Positions 1 through 10,350 of a stretch of 64,000 nucleotides of DNA are shown here, piece by piece. Location of the stretch: positions 186,001 to 250,000 of the forward strand of contig JAWNGF010000005.1 of the NCBI GenBank assembly GCA_037039685.1. The letters are read 5' to 3'. The first letter of the stretch is position 1. Every line of letters starts with the position of its first letter. A program made the position numbers and the translations under genes. Source of the stretch: Ceratobasidium sp. AG-K. Taxonomy: Eukaryota > Basidiomycota > Agaricomycetes > Cantharellales > Ceratobasidiaceae. The notes beneath the pieces are model-generated. The model saw only the letters and a list, made by a program, of their open reading frames with translations, was not told where the DNA came from and ran no database searches.

Positions 1-1
1 A

Positions 2-2932
2 GAAAGGTTCAAACACATTTGGGATCACTCGCCTTACAATTGTGCTATTGATTTCAAGGAAGGCACAGAACTTCCAAAACCTGCAAGACCTATACCTTTA
101 TCCCCGGCTGAATCCATAGCAATGAGAGAATACCTTGATGAAGAACTCGCTGCAGGGAAAATCAGGCCTAGCAAGTCCCCAATAGTGTTGGCATGTTTTT
201 TTGTCAAAAAACAGGGCCCACTTGGAGGACTACAGTTGTTACAGGGCCTAAGACCCATTAACGCCATCACAAAGGACGACAGGTTCCCCATGCCGCTTAT
301 GGAAGACCTGCTTGACAAAATAAAGGATGCAAAGATTTTCTTGAAAATTGACCTAAGGATGGGATTCAATAACATCCACATCAGGGAAGGAGACAAGTGG
401 AAAACCGCTTTTAGAACAAAGGAAGGACTATTCAAATACGTTGTCATGCCGTTTGGACTGCAAAATGCACCAGCCACTTTTCAACAATATATGAATCACA
501 TCTTCCACAACAAAATCAACGTATGCATCATTGTTTATATTGACAAAATCCTTGTCTTCTCAAAAACCTGTTCTCAACATGTGGTGGATCTAAGAGAGGT
601 CCTTCAAATCCTGAAGGAGAACAATCTTTTTGCAAAGCTACCACAATGCGAGTTCTTCATCACAGAACTCATTTACACAGGACTGAAGATCAGCAAGGAA
701 GGAACGTCCATGGATGAAGAGAAGATCAAGGCAATGAAGGAATGGAAGGAACCTAAAACAGTAAAACAGGTACAAGCATTCTTAGGTTTTGCAAACTTCT
801 ATAGGAGATTTGTACCCAGTTTCTCCATGATTGCCAAACCTCTCACTAGGTTGACACAAAAGGATCTGCTGTGGAGGTGGGAAGATGAAGAACAGGAAGC
901 ATTTGACAGTATCAAGGAAATGATTTGCAAAGATCCTGTACTACAACACCCCAATCCAGAAAAACCATTTTTCCTGGAAACCGACACTAGTGGAGTAGCA
1001 ATGGGAGCAATACTGTCCCAAAGACAAGAGGACGGAAGACTACACCCAATAGCATTCCTCTCCAAATCTTTCAACTTGGCACAAATGAACTACGACGTAC
1101 ATGATAAGGAACTCATGGCTATCATTGAGGCACTTATGCATTGGAGACTCCACCTGGAAGGAACAAAGGAAGAAATGATGGTATACACTGATCACCGAAA
1201 CCTACAGTTCTGGAAGGAGGCAAAAACGTTCAACAGAAGACACACACATTGGCACCAAATCCTGGTGTCATACAATTTTGTGATTGTATACAGACCAGGA
1301 ATACTTTCTCAAAAGCCGGACCTATTGTTGAGAAGGGCCAACCATGCGGAAACTCCATTGGCAGAACAGATAATGATCACTGACGCGAAATTCAGAGGCT
1401 TAGTAGGAAAACTTAAAGAAGATCTCATTAACAATATCATTGAAGCACAACAAGAAGATCCAGGTCTACAAGGAGTGATGGAACTTTGCAAGAAGAAGAA
1501 CTCATTACCTAAGTGTATTCTGGCTGGTGTAAAAGACTATGAAGTATACAAAGATCTACTATGGTACAAAGGGAAGATTGTAGTGCTGGAGGACAGGGAC
1601 TGCTGACTAGCAATCATGCGACTGCACCACAATTCACCTATTGCAGGGCATCAAGGACATGCAAGAACCCTAGAACTGGTGTCAAGACAATACTACTGGC
1701 CAGGGATGAAGCAAAGTGTCAACAAATACATGGATTCCTGCAAACAGTACCAGCAAGCAAAAGGAACCAAAATGCATGCCCCATTAAAACCCTTACAATT
1801 AGCAAACAAACCATGGGAGGACATAGCCTATGACTTCATAGTCAAACTCCCAAGATCAAAGGGTATGGACAGTGTCATGGTTGTTGTAGATTGATTCTCC
1901 AGAATGGCACATTTTGTACCATGTAAAGAGTTGCACAAGGCAAGCAAATTAGTGGAACTTTTCCTATGTAACATCTGGAAGCTCCATGGATTCCCTAGAA
2001 GCACCATCTCTGACCAAGGGAGTACCTTTAACAGCAAACTCCTGAAAGCAATCTACAAAAGGATTGGGGTCTCACCCTCCTTTAGCACTGCTTACCATCC
2101 TCAAACCAATGGAATTACGGAACAAGTAAATCATTGGCTAGAAGCATGGCTACGCACCTTCATCAATCATCACCAAAACAACTGGGTGGAACTGCTTCCT
2201 ATTACCAAATTCTGTTACAACATGCACAAGCACAGAATTACAGGAAAAAGCTCATTCAAACTTGTCTACGGAAAGGAACCTTTATGGAATGTGTCCAGTG
2301 TAGTGACAGAGGTCCCAGAAGCAAACACAGTTACTACAAGATGGGAAGAAACAAGAAAGGAAGCTAGGGCTGCTATGGAACTGCATCAGGTTAAAGAAGG
2401 AGAAGTCAGGGAAGAATACAAGGAAGGGGACCTAGTGTGGCTATACAGGCCAGACATCAAATCAAATAGACCCTCAAAAAAGCTAGACAACAAAAAATTT
2501 GGACCCTTTGCTGTGAAAAGGAAAATATTTTCTCACACCTACAAACTAGACCTACCGCCCACTATGAAGAAGCACCCCGTTTTCCATATTGATGTTCTAA
2601 GTTGGTACAAGGTTGACAAAGAATTCAATCGGAACCAACCATGTCCTCCACCAATTGTCACAGAAGAAGGAAGCAAAGAATACAAAGTTGAGAAGATTAT
2701 TGATTGGAAAATGACAAAGGAAGGGGTTTTCTATAGAATCTGATGGAAAGGATATGGAGAAGAAGATGATATGGAACAACAGGTGGAGGATGTAGGGCAC
2801 CTAACCAAAATAGTGCAGAAGTTTCTGAAGAAACACCCTGGAGCCCCAACACCTGCAAATTTCAAAGGGAAGATAAAAGGCAGAATGGCGGGAGAGAGGG
2901 AACCCATCTGCAAAACTTGCAACTACTCCTAA
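2..2932 (+). pseudogene. gypsy pol polyprotein: RT, RNase H, integrase, chromodomain (5' truncated, three stops)
   Basis: A single reading frame runs from base 2 to a TAA at 2930-2932, interrupted by TGA at 1604-1606, 1892-1894 and 2741-2743. It encodes reverse transcriptase (roughly 150-750, with LKIDLR and MPFGLQNAPATF motifs), RNase H (about 900-1330, with the ETDTSG and YTDHRNLQ motifs), the integrase zinc-binding region (about 1616-1760, LHHNSPIAGH...YYWPGM), the integrase core (about 1800-2250) and a C-terminal chromodomain split by the third stop (WKGYG follows it). The catalytic YxDD motif of RT reads YIDK at 536-547, so the second Asp is missing. The copy is therefore dead both by nonsense codons and by active-site loss. 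The gene starts upstream of the window. Confidence 0.9.
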
Positions 2933-2976
2933 ACACACTTATCACTCTACTCTTTAAATCTGGTCTGCTCTTCACA

Positions 2977-3738
2977 ATGCCTGCCGTCACTTGCTCTACC
3001 ATTGCCAACAACCTTGTCCGCGTTCTCAATGGACCAGCGTTTGCTACGGTGAGAATCCTTGATGCTGGGGCCACTCTCTACGTCTTCAAGAGGTTGCAGC
3101 AAAGCTTGGGAAGAATGCACTTCAGAGCATTGGACAACATCCTACACTCTGACCTGGGAGAGTTCCAGTGGGTTGGCAAGAAATGGCTGACAAAAATGCA
3201 GCTGGCAAGGAAGGACATCTTTGTTTGCCGAGGATGCGCTGCCTTCCAAGTGTCGGAGGTCGTGCTCCTGTCCATGCACATGCTCGGGGTCGTCAAATGG
3301 GGTATGCAAGGAGCATACTTGAGCAAATGGGTACCAGGCTACAATGGGAGACCACCAATGCTCCAACCAAAGTGGAACAACACCTGGGACGCCAACTACA
3401 AAAGGGACCTGAGCAACTGGAGAATGGAGAGGGGCAGATACCAGAAGGAGAAATTTGAGTGGGCGCCATACTGGTGGAAGAAGGAGGGGACTGACATGTG
3501 GGCATGGAAGGAAGCAGAACCAGATGTGCAACAGTGGGATGAGGAGTTTGTGGAAGCACAGCAGAGGGTCTTGGACTGGTCCAAGGTGGACTGGTCAAAG
3601 GAGGAGACGTGGGAAGAATGGGAGAAGTTTTTGGATGAACCAGGTAACACCGTGTTCAATCCCATTGATCTGACCTTGGAGGAGGAAGGACTGGAGGAGT
3701 ATATGGTGCGCAAGGAAAAGGACTGCACATTACAGTGA
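2977..3738 (+). CDS. extra ORF of the gypsy element, unknown function
   Basis: An uninterrupted 253-residue ORF starts at ATG 2977, 45 bp after the pol stop and in a different frame, and ends 41 bp before the LTR. The N-terminal part is mixed hydrophobic with a CRGC motif. The C-terminal half is strikingly rich in Trp and acidic residues, with many WxxxE/W patterns, and is probably partly disordered or coiled. Some basidiomycete gypsy elements carry an additional 3' ORF in this position; I do not recognise a domain. Unlike pol it has no stop codon. It could be an accessory or structural protein of the element. Confidence 0.55.
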   Translation: MPAVTCSTIANNLVRVLNGPAFATVRILDAGATLYVFKRLQQSLGRMHFRALDNILHSDLGEFQWVGKKWLTKMQLARKDIFVCRGCAAFQVSEVVLLSMHMLGVVKWGMQGAYLSKWVPGYNGRPPMLQPKWNNTWDANYKRDLSNWRMERGRYQKEKFEWAPYWWKKEGTDMWAWKEAEPDVQQWDEEFVEAQQRVLDWSKVDWSKEETWEEWEKFLDEPGNTVFNPIDLTLEEEGLEEYMVRKEKDCTLQ

Positions 3739-3767
3739 GCCCATTTGAGTCCCCCAAATGGACTCTT

Positions 3768-3776
3768 AGGGGGGAG
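3768..3776 (+). promoter_or_regulatory. polypurine tract
   Basis: An AGGGGGGAG purine run sits three bases before the LTR start TGTCATGA, the normal place of the plus-strand primer of an LTR retrotransposon. Confidence 0.7.
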
Positions 3777-3779
3777 TAC

Positions 3780-4247
3780 TGTCATGAGCCAGCTCCCTCC
3801 ATAAGGCTCGTCCTGTGTCTTGCTTGGCTGCTCTTGTGTTTGTTGTTCTGTTTATGTGTTGTTTGTCCTGTCCTGTGCCGCATTGCCACTTTCTTGTGGT
3901 TATTCTGTTACCTTGTGTAACGTGGCTGTGCTTTGTACAAGTCATGACTGCCTGCGCAGCATGATTCACTTGGACACTCCTGACTGGCTTGTATGTATGA
4001 GTCATGTGGCTGCGCCTTGTATGACTCGGCCACTTCCTGAATATATATAGAGGACCAACAAGCCTGGTAACCCCAGCTTGTTTTGTCTTGTCAAAACATC
4101 CCCTTAGAGTGACTCTTTGAACCACCCCTACCCTTGAGAGTCTACAGCCACTTAAGTGTGGTGCGGCTCAAGAGGTCTCTTAGGTCTTAGTGCTGTCCAC
4201 TCTCCATCTCGGCTTGTCTCATAGCCACCAAGAAGAAGCTTACAACA
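3780..4247 (+). repeat. 3' LTR of the gypsy element
   Basis: Starts TGTCATGAGCC directly after the polypurine tract. A TATA-like stretch TATATATAG at about 4041 is followed by a likely transcript start region. The 3' boundary is placed at the CA of TTACAACA by the TG...CA rule and is uncertain by tens of bases. Confidence 0.65.
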
Positions 4248-6681
4248 TTTCGGACAGGCACTGGTGCAGCAATTTGGCTGCAGTTTGGTGCTATCTTTTG
4301 TTCACACTGCGTACATTTGCAATCACATTCATACTGCTGTTGTTCAAGGATCTTGTGAGCTTGTTGTTGCTTCAGCTGCTCACAATCAACTTGGGGTTGT
4401 TTGTGTCCCTCCAAGTAGTGCCACTTCTCCTCTGCTTGCCATACCTCCAGGGAAATAGGCTGAAACAACAGCTTAGTTTGCTTGTATGAGCTTCTGCTAC
4501 AGCCAAAAGAGTGGATCAAAGGAGAAAAAGCTGATATGCTTGAGTGTGATGCAGAATCTGATATACTGGATGTATCATCTGTGATAGGTACAGATTCCAG
4601 GGCAGTGACAGGAGAACCAGATTGGACAACAGGAATAGGGGACGTGGCCAAGAGGTCAAGGATTATTGGCAAGTTGGACATAACATCAACAGCAATATCA
4701 AGCTGCATCAACAAACGCTATGGTTAAAGGACTGTTAAGCAGCAGTTCAGACCCAAGAAGTTGGTATGTACCCTGGAAAACAGTGAGTCAGATAACCACA
4801 GTGTCCATCTTAACCTATGTTCTTTTGCTGCACACTGGGACCAGGGTGGAAACAAATTGCCTAGAGCATAGTTTGCCATACTGGATAGTACAGCAACACT
4901 GCATGAGTGGGAGTCCAGTTGCTTGCAGAGCTTAAACAATTGTGGTGTAACAGCAAGCATGATTGACAAGAGTAAAACACTAGATAGCCAGTCATTAATT
5001 GGGCCAAGAGCCCAAATTGGTGCACAAGTAGACAATGGCTGCAGTGTGTTGGCATAAGAATAGGACTTCCTTGCAATATTTACATAGAGCAATGTCCAAT
5101 GCGCTGGGCAGTGAACAGGAAACAGCAGCTCATGAACCATGCCACTAGCTACCAATTTGTCAACTAGAGCTGGGCACTGAGGAGGTAAACTGCTTGATCA
5201 GTCAAAGCAAGCAGTTAAAATTGAGATAAAATGTGAATCCAAGACACAAAACTGAGGAGGACAACAGGGATGGGAATTAATGAACAGGCCACCAGCACTC
5301 AGATGCATGTCAGAAAGCCACTTGTCACACAGCAAATCTGGTAGATGAGATGTGTGGAAAGGTTGAAGAGCAGGTATAACAGAGTCAATGGGCATATTCT
5401 GCAATCAGTCCAAGACCTGTACAGCCAGTTGAGCATAGGAACCTGTAGATTCCACATGTTTGGAGTGCATAGATCTTGCTCTATCCCATGCCCAACAATG
5501 CAAGACAAGCAAGTAAAGAACTGGCCACAGGTTTGATATCCAGGTAGGAAGGCAAATAACATGAGCCACATACAAGGTTCCAAGACAGAAGGCTGCACTG
5601 TTTGAGGGGTTGAGGAATAGGTCGGTCATCTGCTGGCAGATCTGAGATAGCTGGGAGGGACTGAGGATAGGGAGTGCAAGCCATAGATTATAGCATGTAT
5701 CAATGTGATTCACTTCCCTGCACAGTGTTGAAGGCAATGTGCACAGCAATTAATTCTGCAGACTGGGGGATATGGAGGTGTGAGCAAATTGAGCAATAGC
5801 TAAATTGACAGGTAACAATGCCTTGACTGCAAGTCTGTCAAGGACATGTGAAGATAGATTATTCTTGGGTGTGTGATCTGTCAATAAAACTCAGTCAAGT
5901 GTATGCAACAAGCCAAATGTATTGACTAAACCTTTGGAGAACAAAGCCATAATGGTTTTATGTGACCAAAGTATAAGGGGAGGTCTGATGATAAGAGTGG
6001 ATTCTTGCTTTCCAAGGTGGATAGTTTATAGCTTTTAAGCTGTAAGGAAGGAAACTAAAAGATTGATTATTGTTTTCATTACTCAAATATCTATCAGAGG
6101 ATGAGACTACTCAGTGCAAATTGCAGTGCTAATTGAGGCTTGTAAGGGCTTGTTTGTGTAAATGAGCCCTTGTTAGCATGTGTGGTTTTTTGCTGAGTAA
6201 GGAGTATCACACAAGTTTCAACCCCATTGAGAAGAGTAATCCATGCGCATGTTTGCACATTTAGGAACTCAGCAGTGTGATTGATTAAATGAATCTGGGA
6301 TTGATTAGGGAATACATTTCCAATGAAAGGCAATTCCCTGCAAACCAAGCCAATACTGGGACTTAATCACTCTGGAGACAGAGCTGTAGCAGTGTGCTTG
6401 GGTACCTTGAATATCTGAACCATGCCGACATTGATGCAACCTATGTCCCATGTCCTGCAGGGTAGTGACGCAGTGGGACAGAGCATCCAAACATAGCCAA
6501 GCACAAATAGGCGCTGGGTGTCATTATGTAAGCGATGTTCTTCCTTGGTGGGTACAGTATCTCCTACTTTTGGAGGGGGTGGTAGGTTTCTGATCATGGC
6601 AAAAATGTTCAGCTGCCATGTCTGGTGCTTAGTTTTCGGAGCCCTGCCCTTACTGTATGGCTGTGCAGTGTTGGGGGTCAA
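4248..6681 (-). pseudogene. decayed Ulp1-like (C48) cysteine peptidase gene, probably transposon-borne
   Basis: On the minus strand one frame runs from 5749 down to the LTR boundary, broken by TGA at 5405-5407 and 5198-5200 and TAA at 4724-4726. Further coding-like segments in another frame lie at 6681-6094. The segment 5404-4724 matches the Ulp1/SENP layout: a DKWLSD opening, then PAHWTLLYV (catalytic His), SYAN where the catalytic Asp would be (it reads Asn), and KQLDSHSC with the Gln and Cys. Downstream is a Gln-rich, Cys-containing stretch (CDCKCTQCEQ). Ulp1-like peptidases of this kind are common in KDZ and other large DNA transposons of basidiomycetes; I see no transposase or ends here. 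The gypsy LTR abuts its 3' end. Confidence 0.6.
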
Positions 6682-6915
6682 CCGGGATCAATTAAAGATC
6701 ACATACTGAGGCTTGGGAGCCTCATGTGGAAACAATGATCTAACCAGTTCACAACAGACAGGGGGGCTTGCTTTCAGCAATAATCAGCTCCAGAGCCCTC
6801 CGGGTGTCTCTTGGGCGTGATCAATTCTTTACTGACGCAACACTTTTGAGTGGCAGTGTATGTCGACCCAGAGTTCCGGCCCCTGCTGGATATGGCAATT
6901 AGGCCATCGCCGGTG

Positions 6916-6923
6916 CACCACAC
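6916..6923. repeat. 8-bp target-site duplication, left copy
   Basis: CACCACAC immediately left of the hAT terminal repeat; the identical copy is at 10223-10230. Confidence 0.93.
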
Positions 6924-9900
6924 TAGGGAGTAAAATGGATAGCGGTAAACCGGGGTAAACCGCGCTATTCCGAACGGCACAAACCGGGATGGGATTATGT
7001 AATCCCGGAACAAGGCCTCAAGTTTGTTGCGCATGACTCGCTGCGCGGTGAAATTCCGCGGAAGGCCACGGGTACTGCGCATCATAGCTGAGAATGTGAC
7101 GCGTGATACCTACATCATCGTGACGTGTGAACCGGGCGCATAAATGCGCATTTATTCGGAATAAAATTCCCTTGGGATGGATTGCGCATATATTTAAGCG
7201 CATTTTGCAAGTACCGAGGTAGAACATCGCAATGGATACTCCTCAGACCACTCAGATCGCTTGGCCAGCTCACCCTGCCCCTTCTACCCCTGTTCAACCC
7301 CGAGCAAAGCGTCGCAAGGGGTTGAATGCTATGTCCGATCTCGAAGTCTGGAGGTATTCTGACCAACAGATCTTAGGTAAGTATACACGTTCTCTGGTGC
7401 TTGAGAAAACTAGCTAACCGGCTTCCTGATCTTCCAAGACGCTGCTCGTCAGTCGTGGAGATCGCCCGTGTATAAGCATTACGAGCCTGCCTTGGAGCGA
7501 CACTACCATTCCGGAGGCGAGCCTAACAAGCTTGTTGTTGCATTTCGATGCCGTTACAAGCACGAAAATCACAACCCTGTGCTCCGCGACCGACTCCGGA
7601 CTGGCGATGGCACACAATCGCTAATTCATTCGGCCAAGGTGTGCGATCGTCAGCGTGGGATTGCAATGACCAGCCCAGCTACTTCGGCATCCCTTTACAC
7701 GCCCGCAAAGCATCGAGCAATCCTTGCTATGCGCTGCGCTCGTGATCACCGTTCATTCGAGTCCGTTGTCGACGAGTTACACTTTGAAGAGGTCAAACTG
7801 CTTCGGCCTGGAACTTCTTTGCCTTCTGCGGCAACGGTCCCTAATGATGTTCGCCATATTTACGAAGATGCTTCAATTGGCGCTGCCAACTATCTCAAGG
7901 TATGTACCCGTGCATTCTTTCGATGTGGCATTAACTCAATTGTTTGTAGAGCGTTCCTGGCCCTATTCACCTTGCCGTTGATGGGTGGACATGCCCAACT
8001 TCTGAGTCGTTCCTTGGTATCATTGCCTTCTGGAACGAGCATGGGCGGATCTGGCGAGTCGTCTTAGAGTTCATTCAGTAAGTTATGTGTTTTTTCTGTA
8101 TATATGCGCCTTAAAACTAATAAAAAACTTAAGGCTCACCGAATCGCACACAGGAGAGTACATGGCTAATCGCATACATGATTGTCTAAAGCGCTATGAT
8201 ATTGAAGATAAGGTACACAGCAACCAGGTACTTTTATTGTCCAGTCTATGTTAATTTTCTTTTCATAGGTTGGGACAATTTGTCTTGATAATGCGGCAAG
8301 CAACAACACACTTGTGTCACACCTCCAAGCCCGACTGCCAAACTTTCAAGGACCCGAAGCGCGTGTTCGGTGCTTTGCTCATGTTACCAATCTCATTGCT
8401 CGGGTATGTAAGACTTACAGTTACTTCACATTTTAAGCTGATGAAATACATATCATTTAGGCCTTTATGTCACTATTCTCTCCCCTCCCCAACCCCCGTC
8501 AATCTCGTGAAACGAACCCCCCAACTGTAACCCAAGGGGTGCTCAATGCTGACCAGGAGGTCGATCCCGAAGACTCGACACGGGAGCTCGACCCCGACAA
8601 GCTCGCTCACGACCAGGCTGTTGTTCAAGGCATAACTGCACAGGCGCTTTCGATCATGCGGGATTCGGGTATGCCCTTAAGCGAGGAGGAGCTTGAGATG
8701 GCCCGTGGTATAATGTCAAAGGTATGTATCAATTTGTGTCATTTGTTGAACGTGCTGTTTAACCGGGTGGACAGGTTGCTGGACTGGCGAGTCGAGTCGG
8801 TAACTCACCAACTATTGAGTCCGTGTTTAGAGAGCGTGTCATCAGCGATCCCGATCTTACGGGCAGTGCGCGTGCCCTAACGGGTCGAGTACCTACACGC
8901 TGGAACAGCGATCGTGCGGCATTGAATAGCCACCTGTACTTTAAGGGACCAGTTCAGTCCCTTACAGGCTCGCGTCGGGCACTCAAAAAGTATGCCCTAG
9001 ATCTGAAGCAATGGGATCTCGCCGCAGAGCTTAACGATGTTCTTGAGGTAGGGTGTACATATTGTCGACTTAGTAAGTATATGCGCATATTTATTCAATT
9101 TCCCCCTAGATATTTCAAGAGCCTACAGACCGCTTCTCGCAGGCGGAAGTTCCCCTAGTTCACGAAGTGCTCCCCGAGCTACTTACCTTGCGGGCGCGAT
9201 TATACGACATCCGTGACGACTTACTTAACCAGGGCCTTCACCATGTCACACGGGTGGCAGCTGAAGCAGCACTGCTTGTATTCGACAAATATATGGGTGC
9301 AATGGAGGAGTCAGACGTGTATGTAACCTCGATTGGCGAGTAATACTTCTCATCCGTGTGCTTGAATCAGATTTACTTATGAGATTTTATCAATTTCTGC
9401 TGCAGTTATGTGTCCAGACCGTAAACTCAAATGGTTTGAGGACCGTAGCTTCGATGTTGCATCCATTCGGAATCGAGTGGTTGCGTGTTTTCGGAAAATG
9501 TTCCCATCTCAACCGATCGGGCCACCCGCCGATTCAGTTGCGGGACTTCGGGTACGCTGGATCTACTATATTTTTAGTACCTTCCCTCATCCCAAAGCCG
9601 ATCTGTAGGCCGGTGGTAGCATTTGGACACAGCGCCATTCGTCCTCATCTCGCTCACCACCACAGCTCGATTGCGACTCGATCGAAGCTTACCTCGATAG
9701 CGCCGTTGTCTCCGAGGACGTGATCGCTGAGTACGGAGGCATCCTGTCATACTGGGAGGCACAACATCAGCGGCGCCCGAGCGTGGCTCATATGGCGCTC
9801 TTCTACTTGTCTGCGCCAGGTATGTACTAGGGTGTATCGATATTTACACACTCTCTGACATATTCCTTATTCAAGCGATCTCCGTCGATGCTGAGCGCGC

Positions 9901-10222
9901 GTTTTCGGGCGGGAGATTGATGATTAATCATCTTCAGCACCGTATGTCCGTTCGGTCATTCCAGGCCCAGATGGCAATCGGGTCCTGGTACGATACACCG
10001 CTGCTACCGAGGCTGGCTGATGTGGCCCAAATAATTGAAAACCATATGTAATTAAATTACCTATCAACTCGAATACACGATATAACCGGGATCAACCGCC
10101 CAAAATTACCGCGGGAGCGTTGCGCGGTTGGGTGATCACGTGATAATTCCGTGCCGACCGTTTTGGGCTCACAACCGCGGTATCTACCGCGCAACTTCCC
10201 GGTTCTACCATTTTACTCCCTA
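6924..10222 (+). mobile_element. complete hAT-superfamily DNA transposon
   Basis: The ends are 15-bp perfect terminal inverted repeats: TAGGGAGTAAAATGG at 6924-6938 and its reverse complement at 10208-10222. Both sides carry the same 8-bp direct repeat CACCACAC (6916-6923 and 10223-10230), the target-site duplication length of hAT elements. Subterminal regions are rich in GCGGTA and CCGG motifs on both sides. The element is 3,299 bp and encodes one multi-exon transposase. The intact ends and duplication indicate a young insertion. Confidence 0.95.
7232..10051 (+). CDS. hAT transposase, about 11 exons
   Basis: Starts at ATG 7232, stops TAA 10049-10051. Exons I can join in phase: 7232-7376, 7439-7899, 7950-8077, 8134-8212, 8269-8403, 8461-8721, 8775-9047, 9110 to about 9320, about 9406-9551, 9609-9819 and 9876-10051. 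The RNase H-like core is visible as VDGWTCPTSESFLGI (about residue 205) and CLDNAASNN. The C-terminal hAT dimerisation region reads YLSAPAISVDAERAFSGGR. It would bind the element ends and cut and paste the element. All junctions except exon 8/9 keep frame; there the canonical GT and AG sites leave the frame one base off, which may be a frameshift or a splice choice I cannot resolve. No other disabling change was seen. Confidence 0.85.
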
Positions 10223-10230
10223 CACCACAC
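10223..10230. repeat. 8-bp target-site duplication, right copy
   Basis: CACCACAC immediately right of the hAT terminal repeat; identical to 6916-6923. Confidence 0.93.
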
Positions 10231-10350
10231 ATTAGACACGTGCATCACGTCCTGAGCGCTGAATGGCAATCCTGTGCGTTGTCTTTCGTATTTGAGGCAT
10301 GGATCACGCTGTTTTGCCCTCTTGTCCCTTTGCGCTCCTGAGAGCCCCAA

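Larger units (their letters stand above)
1..4247 (+). mobile_element. Ty3/gypsy LTR retrotransposon, 3' part
   Basis: Reading left to right: the end of reverse transcriptase, RNase H, integrase and a chromodomain-like tail, then a second ORF, a polypurine tract and the 3' LTR. The chromodomain at the pol C-terminus marks the chromovirus branch of Metaviridae. The 5' LTR, gag and protease would lie left of the window. The pol frame is broken by three TGA codons, so this copy is not autonomous. The LTR end at 4247 is assigned from a TG...CA boundary only; the target-site duplication cannot be checked because the 5' side is outside the window. Confidence 0.88.

Noticed and set aside
6094..6709. 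Separate gene upstream of the hAT element
   Set aside because: The open segments are short, AT-rich and fit better as the decayed N-terminal part of the Ulp1-like relic.
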